Origin: a gamma proteobacterium HTCC5015
GTDB lineage: Bacteria > Pseudomonadota > Gammaproteobacteria > HTCC5015
Direction: 5' to 3'
Assembly: GCA_000155715.1 (NCBI GenBank)
Contig: DS990598.1
Location: 207,532-271,531, forward strand
DNA length: 64,000 bases
A program made the translations under genes and the position numbers. The number at the start of each line of letters is the position of its first letter. Position 1 is the first letter of the stretch. Under the pieces are notes generated by a model. The model made no database searches, was not told the DNA's origin, and worked only from the letters and a program-made list of their open reading frames with translations. Positions 25,950 through 34,360 of this stretch are shown here, in pieces.

Positions 25950-26470
25950 CTTCATCACCGTCATCCTGACTTGATTTTCCGACAGGAAAGTCGATAAGGG
26001 GCGTGAGCCGGAGCGGAAGCTTGACTCAGGGCGTCACTCTACCCACCACCACCGTCATCCTGAACTTGATTTGCCTACAGGGATGTAGGTAAGGAGCGCG
26101 AGCAGGAGCGGGAGCTTCAGGATCTCCCAACCGACACTTCGTTCTGGAGATTCCAAATCAAGTTTGGAATGACGGTGGTGGGAGTCTGAAATGACGGTAG
26201 GGACTTCGTTTCTGATTTTGGTGTCAAAAACACAGAGTTCTCAGTGTACACAGAGTGCACCGAGCTTTTTAAAAGGCTACTTGATTGGAACGCGTTGGAT
26301 GTGTTCAACATCAAAGGCTTTGTGTTCTCTGTGGCCTCTGTGGCCTCTGTGGCCTCTGTGGCCTCTGTGTTTTTACACCGACCTCTCTCCAGAGATTCCA
26401 GATCCAGTCTGGAATGACGGCGGTGAGTAGATTGTTTCACTGCGTTCGCAGTGACGGCACATGCGTGGGC
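25950..26470. repeat. repeat-filled gap, including inverted copy of the 7042-7115 repeat
   Basis: The 25926-26528 gap contains no credible gene. It holds a degenerate unit from about 25970, the inverted 74-bp repeat at 26054-26127, two GAGATTCCA...TGGAATGACGG palindromes (near 26148-26176 and 26388-26420), a 9-bp tandem array at 26322-26369, and half of the CGTCATTGCGAG-type palindrome near 26434. Confidence 0.75.
26322..26369 (+). repeat. 9-bp tandem repeat (GTGGCCTCT)
   Basis: Four perfect GTGGCCTCT units at 26331-26366 are preceded by one variant (GTGTTCTCT) and followed by a partial unit. It is intergenic, and such arrays change copy number readily. Confidence 0.9.
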
Positions 26471-26528
26471 TGCCGCGTTGGCGGCACTCTCTCAGCGACG
26501 AGTGGTTTTCATCACCACGGATTTGTCG

Positions 26529-27755
26529 CTAGTTTGATTCGTGCAACAGCTTCCACGCAGTGGCCAGTGGCAGGTCTTGTTGCAGTTGCCGTTTAAAGGG
26601 CAGGGCTTGTAGCTCCTCAATTTTTCCTGCGCTGCTCTCGGCAAAGTAGTCGGGCAGCAGGCCTTTGGATTGCCAGCTTTGTCCGCGAGGACTGTACATG
26701 GCGGCGATAATAAATTTGATGTAGTAGCCGTTATCTAATTTATAAGTGCCCTCGACGGTGGCTTTGCCGTGACTTCGAGTGCCGACTAGGCGCGCCTTTT
26801 GATGATCGCGCAGTGCGGCGGCAAAGACCTCGGCGGCGGAGGCCGTATACTCGTTGATTAATAAAATAGGCTGTAGCTTAGAGGCTTCTGGGTTGCTCGA
26901 ACGATAGTGCTCGACGGTCGCTTCATTTTGCAGCGTGTAGAGCAGTGGCGTGCCGCGATCCAAGAACAGCTCGGCGAGTGCCAGCCCTTCGTAAAAGTCG
27001 CCACCGGCATTGTTGCGAAGATCGATGATCACGTGGTCAATGCCCTCTTTCTCAAGCTTTTCCAGCGTCTTTTTTAGCGCGCTGGCAACACCGCGAGAGA
27101 CACTTTTAATACCGATGTAGGCGCTGTCTTGAAAGCGCTTCAGGTGTAAATTTTGAACATCGTAAACCGCACTTTTCAGCGTGACGTCGAACACTTCAAT
27201 ATCTCGAACGACGGTGAAGGTCACACTGTCTTTCGCGGCTTGTGCCAGTGTTTGGCTGAGTTGTTGCGCGTTTATGCCTTTTAACGCCTGCCCGTTAATG
27301 CGCATGATGCGGTCGTGTGTCTTCAGGGATTTTGCGGCGGGCGAGCCGGGAGCGGTTTGTGTGACGGTGAGGCTGCCATCGGTGGCACTGTAGCGTACAT
27401 CGAGTCCGAGAGCGTGTTGTATGCCGTCGAGCTCGCTGTTGAAACGCTCGAAATCTGTGGCGGGCCAGAGCTTCGCCAACTCGGGGCTCTGAGGCGGGGA
27501 GACGTGTCGCAGCATGCCTTGAATGGCTGCGTGATAGAGCGCCTCATCATTGAGTTGGTCGCTGTAGTAATAGCGTTTCAGGTAGTCTTTGACCTCGAGA
27601 AAGGTCTCTTCGGGGGCGTTGAACGGGTGCTCTAAGGCGATGGGGAACAGCGGGCGACTCTCATTTTCGCGCGGGCTGCTCTGCTGATCTACGGCACCGC
27701 TGGTGCTGGTGATGGCGAGAAAAAATCCTAACAAAAAGAGCCGTGGGGTTCGCAT
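26529..27755 (-). CDS. S41-family carboxyl-terminal processing peptidase, exported
   Basis: A 408-residue exported serine protease of the CtpA/S41 type. A signal peptide (FLLGFFLAITSTSGAVD) is followed by an N-terminal helical domain, a PDZ domain (about 135-210, with GSPAAKSLKTHDRIMRING), and the protease core with VIIDLRNNAGGDFYEGLALA. The catalytic serine lies in NEYTASAAEVFAAAL and the lysine in SHGKATVEG. The family trims or degrades periplasmic proteins. ATG 27755 yields the signal peptide; the frame opens earlier at 27866 but that part overlaps tag. Its start follows the tag stop on the same strand by 14 bp, so the two may be co-transcribed. Confidence 0.88.
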   Translation of the reverse strand: MRTPRLFLLGFFLAITSTSGAVDQQSSPRENESRPLFPIALEHPFNAPEETFLEVKDYLKRYYYSDQLNDEALYHAAIQGMLRHVSPPQSPELAKLWPATDFERFNSELDGIQHALGLDVRYSATDGSLTVTQTAPGSPAAKSLKTHDRIMRINGQALKGINAQQLSQTLAQAAKDSVTFTVVRDIEVFDVTLKSAVYDVQNLHLKRFQDSAYIGIKSVSRGVASALKKTLEKLEKEGIDHVIIDLRNNAGGDFYEGLALAELFLDRGTPLLYTLQNEATVEHYRSSNPEASKLQPILLINEYTASAAEVFAAALRDHQKARLVGTRSHGKATVEGTYKLDNGYYIKFIIAAMYSPRGQSWQSKGLLPDYFAESSAGKIEELQALPFKRQLQQDLPLATAWKLLHESN

Positions 27756-27769
27756 GGTGTCTCTGGTGG

Positions 27770-28345
27770 TTATAGGGTTTTGGCTAAAAGACGGCACTCG
27801 CTGTGGCGATCGCAGTCGGTAGTGTGGTCGTTGACCATACCCATGGCCTGCATATAGGCGTAGCAAATGGTGGGCCCCACAAATCGAAAGCCTCTGGCTT
27901 TCAGAGCCTTGCTCATGGCGATAGATTCGACGGTTTGCGTGGGTATTTGTTCAAAATTTTCCCAGTTATTTTGGCGGGGTTGGCCGTCGACAAATTGCCA
28001 CAGCCACTCACGGGGCTGGATGCCGTCTTCGAGTAGTTCGAGCCATGCTTTGGCATTGCCAATGGCGGCGTCAATTTTTAAACGATTGCGAACGATGCCG
28101 ACATTGTCGAGCAGCGCGGTTCGCTCGCTCTCGTTAAAACGGGCGATTTTGTGGGGGTTGAATTGGGCGAAGGCGTGTCGATAGGCCTCGCGCTTCTTGA
28201 GTATGGTGATCCATGACAGTCCCGCTTGCGCGCCTTCGAGTAGCAAAAACTCAAATAGCTTTGACTCATCGAAGCAGGGCGTTCCCCACTCCTCATCGTG
28301 ATAGGGAATATCGAGTGGGTGTTTAACCCAAGCACAACGCGGCAT
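27770..28345 (-). CDS. tag: DNA-3-methyladenine glycosylase I
   Basis: Base-excision repair enzyme that removes 3-methyladenine. The 191 residues contain the family N-terminus MPRCAWVKHPLDIPYHDEEW, the helix-hairpin-helix region, and the zinc-snap residues: Cys4 and His17 at the N-terminus with His and Cys in HTTDCDRH near the C-terminus. The active-site glutamate lies in LLLEGAQAGLSW. ATG 28345 is chosen because the conserved MPRC start is there; the frame extends further upstream but with unrelated residues. Confidence 0.96.
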   Translation of the reverse strand: MPRCAWVKHPLDIPYHDEEWGTPCFDESKLFEFLLLEGAQAGLSWITILKKREAYRHAFAQFNPHKIARFNESERTALLDNVGIVRNRLKIDAAIGNAKAWLELLEDGIQPREWLWQFVDGQPRQNNWENFEQIPTQTVESIAMSKALKARGFRFVGPTICYAYMQAMGMVNDHTTDCDRHSECRLLAKTL

Positions 28346-28494
28346 GGTGTGGATTCCAGTCAAAGCTCCACCATAATGCAAGCGAGGGCATTGGCCAATA
28401 GGGGCGGTGACTGCTAGAGCATTTACTCGAGGAGCACTGTGTGCGCAGCGTGGCATTTGGTATAAAGAACGCTTACTACGAAAAAGCGATAGAG

Positions 28495-28968
28495 ATGAGA
28501 TTAGCGGTAGAGAGAGTCATGGAACACCCGATTGAAGCGGTTTTTTCCTGCGTGGGAGACATCACGCGGATGCCGCTTTGGGTGAATAATTTTTCCGAGC
28601 CGCGCTGGCTGCCCTGTGGAAGAGAAGATGCCACACCGACGTTTATGGGCAAATACACGCTGAATGGGCGCAGTTACGACATTTCCTTGGCCATTGAGTT
28701 GTTGAGGCCGCCAAGCCTGCTGATTCTACGCTCCTCTACACCTCCGCTGGCGTTTAAGTCGACAATGTCGCTTACGCCACAGGGCGAGCGTACGCGAGTG
28801 CGTTACCAGCTCGAAGCGGGAGGCGACAATGCCGTGATCGGCGTATTTGTGAAACTGTTTGGCAGCCTGGCCAAGGGCAAGTTGCGCAGGCAGCTAGAGA
28901 ACGAGCTGGCGAGCCTAGAAACTTTGGTGGAGGGCTTGGGAGACTTGCGGGAAGTGAGCCTGTCCTAG
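28495..28968 (+). CDS. SRPBCC (START/Bet v1-like) family protein
   Basis: A 157-residue soluble protein with the SRPBCC ligand-binding pattern: MRLAVERVMEHPIEAVFSCV at the N-terminus, a beta-rich centre (FMGKYTLNGRSYDISLAIEL, TRVRYQLEAGG) and a long C-terminal helix (GKLRRQLENELASLETLVEG). No catalytic residues can be assigned; members bind hydrophobic ligands or act as cyclases. ATG 28495 is chosen over a GTG at 28441 because the fold begins there. It converges on mgtE and overlaps its 3' end by 4 nt. Confidence 0.7.
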   Translation: MRLAVERVMEHPIEAVFSCVGDITRMPLWVNNFSEPRWLPCGREDATPTFMGKYTLNGRSYDISLAIELLRPPSLLILRSSTPPLAFKSTMSLTPQGERTRVRYQLEAGGDNAVIGVFVKLFGSLAKGKLRRQLENELASLETLVEGLGDLREVSLS

Positions 28969-30323
28969 AGCAAAATTAAGGTGGCGATGCCCAAGAAGGC
29001 CATAAAGCCGATGATGTCGGTAAACGTCGTGAGTACAACGCCACCGGCCAGCGCGGCATCGATGTTCATTTTTTTCAGAACCACGGGGATCAATACGCCT
29101 GCCATGGCGGCGGCGACTAAGTTAATCATGATAGCCGTGCCGATGATGCCGCCAATTTTTACATCTTGAAACCAAGCCGTGGCAACGGCGGCGATGATGG
29201 TCGCCCAGAGCAGCCCATTGAGCAGACCGATGCCCAGTTCTTTAATGAGCAAAGAGCGCGTGTTGCCCGCGCCGAGCTGTCCCAACGCTTGAGCGCGGAT
29301 CACGAGTGTAAGCGTTTGGCTGCCCGCAATCCCGCCCATGGAAGCGACGATGGGCATGAGCACCGCAAGAGCCACTACTTGTTGGATGGTGCCTTCAAAT
29401 AGACCGATAACCCAAGAGGCGAGGAAAGCGGTGAGCAGGTTGATGCCCAGCCAGATGCCGCGCCGCCGAGTCGAGCGCACCACGGGCGCAAAGATGTCCT
29501 CTTCCTCGCTCAAACCCGCACGGTTCATCAAGGATTTATCCGCCTCTTCGCGGATGACGTCGACGATATCGTCGATGGTAATGCGGCCGAGTAGCTTCTG
29601 TTGATCGTCGGTGACGGGAATCGACAGTAAGTCGCGGTCTTCAAACAAGCGGGTAAGCTCGTGCTCGTCCATATCGGCGGAGACGGGCGTGATCTCTCGA
29701 TCCATGATCTCGGCGACGGTGGAGTTGGGGTCTGCGGTTACGAGAGAGCGCAGATAGAGTACCCCGAGTAACTTGTTGAAGTAGTCCACCACGTACAGGC
29801 GGTCGGTACCTCTAGGCAGTTCGCCCAGTTTGCGCAGATAGCGATTGACGACCTCCAGCGTGACGTTGGGGCGAATCGCGGTGGTGTCGGTGTTCATGAG
29901 CGCGCCCGCCGTGCCCTCCTCGTAGGAGAGAACCGCTTCGACGCGGTCGCGATCGAGCTTTTTCATGCTCGACAATGTTTCTTGGATCACTGCCTCGGGC
30001 AGCGATTGCAGCAAGTCGGCCATGTCGTCCGTATCGAGACCTTCGAGCGCTTCGACCAGCTCTTCGGTTTCCATCTCGCGGACTAGGGTGTGGCGCACTT
30101 CCTCGCCCACTTCGATGAGGACTTCACCGTCCACATCGTGATCGACCATGCCCCAAACGATGAGGCGCTGGGAGCGGGGCAGAGATTCGAGTAGGTCGGC
30201 GATTTCAGCGGGGTGCAGGCCGTTTAAAATGCGCTTGGCCTGAAGCATGGTGCCGCTTTGCATGGCATTGCGCAGTAAATCGAGACGATCTGAAGTCGGA
30301 TCTGTGTGCGCCAGCTCTGCCAT
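28965..30323 (-). CDS. mgtE: magnesium transporter MgtE
   Basis: Mg2+-gated channel of the inner membrane. The 452 residues show the N-terminal helical N domain (about 30-130, LNGLHPAEIADLLESLPRSQ), two CBS domains (about 135-255) that sense cytosolic Mg2+, a plug helix and five membrane helices (about 285-452) with the pore region GGIAGSQTLTL. All elements are present and the length is typical. It is transcribed alone, about 105 bp downstream of npr on the same strand, with no clear terminator between them. Confidence 0.95.
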   Translation of the reverse strand: MAELAHTDPTSDRLDLLRNAMQSGTMLQAKRILNGLHPAEIADLLESLPRSQRLIVWGMVDHDVDGEVLIEVGEEVRHTLVREMETEELVEALEGLDTDDMADLLQSLPEAVIQETLSSMKKLDRDRVEAVLSYEEGTAGALMNTDTTAIRPNVTLEVVNRYLRKLGELPRGTDRLYVVDYFNKLLGVLYLRSLVTADPNSTVAEIMDREITPVSADMDEHELTRLFEDRDLLSIPVTDDQQKLLGRITIDDIVDVIREEADKSLMNRAGLSEEEDIFAPVVRSTRRRGIWLGINLLTAFLASWVIGLFEGTIQQVVALAVLMPIVASMGGIAGSQTLTLVIRAQALGQLGAGNTRSLLIKELGIGLLNGLLWATIIAAVATAWFQDVKIGGIIGTAIMINLVAAAMAGVLIPVVLKKMNIDAALAGGVVLTTFTDIIGFMAFLGIATLILL

Positions 30324-30429
30324 GGGGAAAACCCTTTAGGGAGGGGTTAAAGTAGAATCTGGTTATCTTATCAGCTTTTAAATCATAGCGTTAGCGCTGC
30401 TTTGTTAAGATCGAGTGAAGAGCGCTTGT

Positions 30430-30699
30430 TTACTCACCTTCCCCAAAATAGTCTTGGAATAGGGCCTCGATCTCGCGCTCGGCTTCGACCTCATCATCGC
30501 CTTCAATAAACAGCTTCAACGTAGTGCCTTGGCTGGCGGCGAGCATCATCACGCCCATAATACTTTTGGCGTTGATGCGGCGATGCTCTTTGGCAAGTTC
30601 AATTTTGGCGTTGAATCGCGAGGCGGTGGAAACGAGTTTGGCGGCGGCGCGGGCGTGAAGACCGAGCTTGTTAATAACGTCGATGTCTCGTTCAATCAC
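30430..30699 (-). CDS. ptsO: HPr-family phosphocarrier (NPr) with a seryl-phosphorylation site
   Basis: Nitrogen-PTS phosphocarrier of 89 residues. The active-site histidine is in KLGLHARAAAKL near residue 15. The regulatory helix reads AKSIMGVMMLAAS, with a serine in the Ser46 position recognised by HPr kinase; the hprK gene is present upstream, so the site is likely used. GTG 30699 is chosen as start because the EIIA stop overlaps it by 8 nt and the HPr fold begins there. Last gene of the ptsN-hprK-rapZ-EIIA-npr block. Confidence 0.93.
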   Translation of the reverse strand: MIERDIDVINKLGLHARAAAKLVSTASRFNAKIELAKEHRRINAKSIMGVMMLAASQGTTLKLFIEGDDEVEAEREIEALFQDYFGEGE

Positions 30700-31096
30700 G
30701 GGGTTTCCCCTCTGGCTGCTCTGCAAAGCACAGGCCTTTTTGGCCACCCTCTCGGGCAATGTTGGCGAGTTCGTCGAGAGCGTGTTGTTGATAGTTTATA
30801 GCGCGCAGTAGCATGCATAGATTGAGGCCCGTTAATACATGCTGGGGCTCTTCGATGGCACGGGCCACATTAAAGGGGGTGGCGCCGTAGAGGTCGTTGA
30901 GTAAAAGCACGCCTTGACCATGGTCGAGTTTTTTTCGCAGAGCTTTGGCGGCGGTTATGCGCTCTTCGGGATCGCTTTCCAAAGGCACTTCAAAGCATTC
31001 AATATCATCGACAGTGCGTTTGAGAATTGACTCGGCGGTTTCTAATAACATGCGCCCCACGCCGGGGTGGGTCACTAACATTAAGCTTGTATTCAT
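30692..31096 (-). CDS. PTS EIIA component, mannose-family type
   Basis: A 134-residue EIIA-Man-like protein. The phosphorylatable histidine is in MLVTHPGVGRMLLE near residue 10, and GVLLLNDLYGATPFNVAR is the typical interface. No EIIB, C or D sugar permease lies nearby, so it is probably regulatory rather than for sugar import. ATG 31096 is chosen since it overlaps the rapZ stop (TGATG); a GTG one codon upstream is also possible. It overlaps npr by 8 nt, so the pair are translationally coupled. EIIA-Man with HPr and HprK occurs in proteobacteria lacking complete sugar PTS. Confidence 0.88.
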   Translation of the reverse strand: MNTSLMLVTHPGVGRMLLETAESILKRTVDDIECFEVPLESDPEERITAAKALRKKLDHGQGVLLLNDLYGATPFNVARAIEEPQHVLTGLNLCMLLRAINYQQHALDELANIAREGGQKGLCFAEQPEGKPRD

Positions 31097-31959
31097 CACA
31101 GTTCGCGGTGGCGTAAGGCCACATTGTTTCTCTGTTTTTTAAAATATTTGGTCAAGCGCTCGACCAAGTAGACCGAGCGGTGCTTGCCACCTGTGCAGCC
31201 AATAGAGACGGTCAGGTAGCGGCGGTTTTCATTTTCGTAGTCGGGTATCCAGCGCTCGAGAAAGTCGATAATGGACTGCTCCATGTCACACACACTGTCT
31301 TGCTGTTCTAAAAACGCTTGCACGGCCTGGTCGCGGCCTGTGAGAGGTCTAAGCGATGGCTCCCAGTGAGGGTTGGGCAGGCAGCGAACGTCGTAGACAA
31401 AGCTCGTGTCGCTGGGTAAGCCGTGTTTAAAGCCAAAGGACTGAAACAGCAGAGCGAGTTTGTGCTGAGAGTTGCCCGAGGTGTCGCTGTAGTGCTCTAA
31501 AAACAGCTGCTTGAGTTCACTGGCAGTTTTGTCGCTGGTGTCGACGGACATCGCCGCCACCGTTTCCACTGTGGAGAGAACGTCGCTCTCGTACTGTATG
31601 GCTTCAACGAGCGGGTGATTAAAGCGAGTGAGCGGGTGTTTGCGGCGCGTTTCACTAAATCGCTTGAGCAGCTCGGCTTGGCTGGCGTAGAGAAAGACGA
31701 CTTCAATATCGATACTGCGGCTGCGCAGGCTGTTGATCAGCTCTGGAAAATATTGAATCTCTTCAAGATTGGCTCGGGCATCAATGCCGACAGCGGCCCG
31801 ATCAAAAAAGTTTTGCGTATTGAGTTGTAACTCTCGAATAAATTGTTCGAGAAGGCTTAAAGGTAGGTTGTCGACGCAGTAGTAGCCCTCGTCCTCGAGG
31901 GTTTTTAAGGCGACGGATTTACCGCTGCCCGAGAGTCCGCTGATGATAACGAGCTTCAT
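31096..31959 (-). CDS. rapZ: RNase adapter RapZ
   Basis: A 287-residue P-loop protein that in enterobacteria binds GlmZ RNA and RNase E to control glucosamine-6-phosphate synthase. The Walker A motif is GLSGSGKS at residue 8; the conserved block GYYCVDNLPLSLLEQFI and the C-terminal VSIGCTGGKHRSVYLVERL are present. Both ends overlap its neighbours (hprK by 4 nt, EIIA by 1 nt). Outside enterobacteria the RNA partner is uncertain, so only the family is firm. Confidence 0.96.
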   Translation of the reverse strand: MKLVIISGLSGSGKSVALKTLEDEGYYCVDNLPLSLLEQFIRELQLNTQNFFDRAAVGIDARANLEEIQYFPELINSLRSRSIDIEVVFLYASQAELLKRFSETRRKHPLTRFNHPLVEAIQYESDVLSTVETVAAMSVDTSDKTASELKQLFLEHYSDTSGNSQHKLALLFQSFGFKHGLPSDTSFVYDVRCLPNPHWEPSLRPLTGRDQAVQAFLEQQDSVCDMEQSIIDFLERWIPDYENENRRYLTVSIGCTGGKHRSVYLVERLTKYFKKQRNNVALRHREL

Positions 31960-32918
31960 GAGTTTGGTGTTGTCTCTGCGCTGTCGTCTTTCATTTGCTT
32001 GCGTTGCCTAGCGATGAGATCTTCATTGGCATCGTAACCGCGGGCCAATACTTTGTGGTTGCGCACTGCGGCCTCTACCATCACGGCTAAGTTACGGCCT
32101 GGTGCCATTTGCAGTGTAATGACGGGGATGTCGACACCGAGCACATTGCGCACGCTGTTCGTGTAACCGAGACGCTCTAGATCGGGATCGATGCTGTCTT
32201 GGCGGGTCAGGTTGATGATCAAGCGCAGGTATTTGCTGCCTTTGAGAGCGCCATCGCCGTACATCTCGCGAATATTGAGAATGCCTAGGCCGCGTACTTC
32301 GAGAAAATCTCGTAGCATCGGCGGGCAGTGGCCCGAGACGATATCCGGCGTAATGCGAGCAAACTCGGCGGCGTCGTCGGCAATCAAGCGGTGTCCGCGA
32401 GTAATGAGCTCGAGTGCCAGTTCGCTTTTACCCACAGCGCTTTCCCCGGTGAGCAGTACGCCGACGGAAATGACTTCCATAAACACGCCGTGAAGGGTGA
32501 CTTTGTCGGCAAACAAATTGGCCAGTTGATAGCGCAGTGTGCTCACCAGCTGGTGGCTGTGCAGCGAGCTAATCCATAGCGGTACGCGATTGGCGGTCGC
32601 AATATTGAGAAAATCTTCGGGTACTTGGTGGTCGCTGGCCACGACGACGGCCGTTGTCTGACTGGCGAAGAGGGTGTCGAGGGCGCTGTGGCGCTCGTGT
32701 GGTTCTAGGCCCGCTAAATAGCCGAGCTCAATCTCGCCCAACACCTGTACACGGTTGGGGTGAACCAAATTCATATGGCCCACTACTTTGGGGTGGTTGC
32801 CCCAGGCAATATTGGTGTTGATAGCTTGTTCGGCGGAGTTTTCTCCAGCGAGCCAACGAAGTTCTAGCTTTTCGTTGAGATAGCGGAAAAGGTCGGCGAC
32901 CAAGGTGGTCTCACTCAT
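31956..32918 (-). CDS. hprK: HPr kinase/phosphorylase
   Basis: Bifunctional enzyme that phosphorylates and dephosphorylates the seryl site of HPr. The 320 residues show an N-terminal ligand-binding domain (1-130) and a C-terminal kinase domain with Walker A GESAVGKS near residue 158, LIADDAAEF, and the HprK signature VRGLGILNIREMYGDGA near residue 209. It lies between ptsN and rapZ and overlaps rapZ by 4 nt. E. coli and Pseudomonas lack this gene at the equivalent locus, whereas several other proteobacteria have it. Confidence 0.94.
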   Translation of the reverse strand: MSETTLVADLFRYLNEKLELRWLAGENSAEQAINTNIAWGNHPKVVGHMNLVHPNRVQVLGEIELGYLAGLEPHERHSALDTLFASQTTAVVVASDHQVPEDFLNIATANRVPLWISSLHSHQLVSTLRYQLANLFADKVTLHGVFMEVISVGVLLTGESAVGKSELALELITRGHRLIADDAAEFARITPDIVSGHCPPMLRDFLEVRGLGILNIREMYGDGALKGSKYLRLIINLTRQDSIDPDLERLGYTNSVRNVLGVDIPVITLQMAPGRNLAVMVEAAVRNHKVLARGYDANEDLIARQRKQMKDDSAETTPNS

Positions 32919-33002
32919 GGCGTTTTTGCGTCCGTTAAACTGCTGCCAGAAAGTCGAGTGTGACCGATTGGACGGGGTGTGTAAAGCAATGTTGCGAGCG
33001 CT

Positions 33003-33473
33003 CTATGCCTCTTCGCGCTCCGGCTCCCAGGCGGTGAGTTTTTGGAAGGTTTCCTCGGCGTCACGGCTTTGGCGCAGCTCTTGGCAAAAATCTTGATCGC
33101 TGAACATTTCTGCGGCGCTGGCGAGGATTTTAAGGTGTTCTTCCGTGCACTCTTGGGGGACAAGCAATGCAAACAGCATATCGACATCTTCGCCGTCGGG
33201 TGAATCGTAGTCGACACCTGCATCGAGTGTCGCAAATGCAATAAGCGCTGATTCGACACCCTCCATACGGCTGTGGGGTATGGCGACGCCATTGCCAACG
33301 CCAGTACTACCGAGGCGCTCGCGCTCCAACATGCTGGCAAAGATTTGACTCTCATTCAGGCCGCTTTGCCCGCTGGCAAGCAACTCGCACATGATTTCGA
33401 GTGCGCGTTTCTTACTAGTAGCAGAGTGGTGATTGAGGATTCGCTGGGGGGTTAGTAGTTGGTCCAATTGCAT
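33003..33473 (-). CDS. ptsN: nitrogen-PTS EIIA (PtsN)
   Basis: Regulatory EIIA-Ntr of 156 residues. The phosphorylated histidine is in NGVAIPHSRM near residue 67, and LGSTGVGNG precedes it as in the family. No EIIB or C domain is attached. It acts as a phosphorylation-state sensor for potassium, nitrogen and envelope control in other species. Position downstream of hpf and upstream of hprK matches the conserved rpoN cluster. A 217-bp gap with a terminator separates it from hpf, and it probably has its own promoter. Confidence 0.94.
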   Translation of the reverse strand: MQLDQLLTPQRILNHHSATSKKRALEIMCELLASGQSGLNESQIFASMLERERLGSTGVGNGVAIPHSRMEGVESALIAFATLDAGVDYDSPDGEDVDMLFALLVPQECTEEHLKILASAAEMFSDQDFCQELRQSRDAEETFQKLTAWEPEREEA

Positions 33474-33636
33474 GCTTCAATACGAATTCTGCGGGCCCAT
33501 ACCCGAATGGGCGCGTAGTGTAGCGCACTTAATTCAATATCACGACAGTTAGTGCGGGTTTAACCTGACATCTGGCGACAAGGCGGGTTACAGGGAGCGG
33601 TTTTTTGCGTGCAGAGCGGCGCGGGGGGTCGCGCAT

Positions 33637-33671
33637 AAAAAACGGCCAGCGCCGAGAGCGCTGGCCGTTTT
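33637..33671 (-). terminator. rho-independent terminator downstream of hpf
   Basis: The palindrome AACGGCCAGCGC/GCGCTGGCCGTT is flanked on the minus-strand 3' side by TTTTTT. It would end hpf transcripts before ptsN. Confidence 0.88.
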
Positions 33672-33690
33672 GCCACATGGCGCACGAGTG

Positions 33691-34044
33691 CTAGAGCGCT
33701 GAAGCGGCTGCCGCCTCAGCGGCCTCGGCAATAGCGGCTTTTTCCCGCTTGTGGTGGTCGGTCAGTTTTTCCTTGTGCTTGAGGAGTTGACGATCCAGTT
33801 TGTCGACCAGCCCATCAATTGCAGCGTACATATCCTCGTGTTCGGCGTGGGCAAAAAGCTCGCCTTTTACATGGGGAACATGCATTTTCGCTTCGGCTTT
33901 GTGTTGGTGTTTCTCGGGGCCAAGAATGACGTGAATCTGGGTGACATGGTCAAAATGGCGCTCCAAGCGGGTGAATTTGTCGTTGACATAATCGCGAAGA
34001 GCATCGGTGAGATCGAGGTGATGCCCAGTTAGGTTAATGTGCAT
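33691..34044 (-). CDS. hpf: ribosome hibernation promoting factor HPF
   Basis: A 117-residue short-form ribosome-associated inhibitor. It has the N-terminus MHINLTGHHLDLTDALRDYV, the core KHQHKAEAKMHVPHVKGELFAH and the basic helix DKLDRQLLKHKEKLTDHHKR that contacts 16S rRNA. ATG 34044 is chosen because the family start is there; an upstream frame extension to 34149 lacks family residues and a ribosome-binding site. It has an alanine-rich tail (AIAEAAEAAAASAL). It dimerises or protects idle ribosomes in stationary phase. Located in the conserved rpoN-hpf-ptsN order. Confidence 0.95.
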   Translation of the reverse strand: MHINLTGHHLDLTDALRDYVNDKFTRLERHFDHVTQIHVILGPEKHQHKAEAKMHVPHVKGELFAHAEHEDMYAAIDGLVDKLDRQLLKHKEKLTDHHKREKAAIAEAAEAAAASAL

Positions 34045-34360
34045 AGTGTTCTCCTCTTGTTGACAGAGGCCGCCGGTACGCCGTGAGGCCGTCCCAGCGG
34101 GACTCCGGTTATGGCTGCAGCGGTTGCCCCAGCCCTCTGGGTACTTCAAACCGCCTTGCTATGTATTTGCGGTTGAGAGGTACCTTATTCAAGGGTCCAA
34201 GGCCTAGCCTTGTTGGGGATAGGCGGCTTGGGCTCTGAATGCACTCACTTCCTATTTAGCGCCTAAATCCTAGATTCGTCAAATGCCGACAAATCAAGTT
34301 GCGTGAAGAGGGTCGATAGAAGTGTTGCGACGCGGAAGTGCTGGGGCTCAGTAACGGGGA
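34045..34360. other. intergenic gap between rpoN and hpf, nothing identified
   Basis: A 316-bp gap upstream of hpf. I see no gene or clear hairpin terminator. A CAAGG...CCTTG inverted repeat near 34197-34213 is weak. The hpf promoter probably lies here; a sigma-54 site is not obvious by eye. Confidence 0.4.

Noticed and set aside
26117..26440. Open frame in the repeat gap with repeated TEATEATEATEAT-like sequence
   Set aside because: It is the translation of the 9-bp tandem repeat and flanking palindromes, with no other support.
34045..34360. Sigma-54 promoter for hpf
   Set aside because: No convincing TGGCAC-N5-TTGC match was found on the minus strand.
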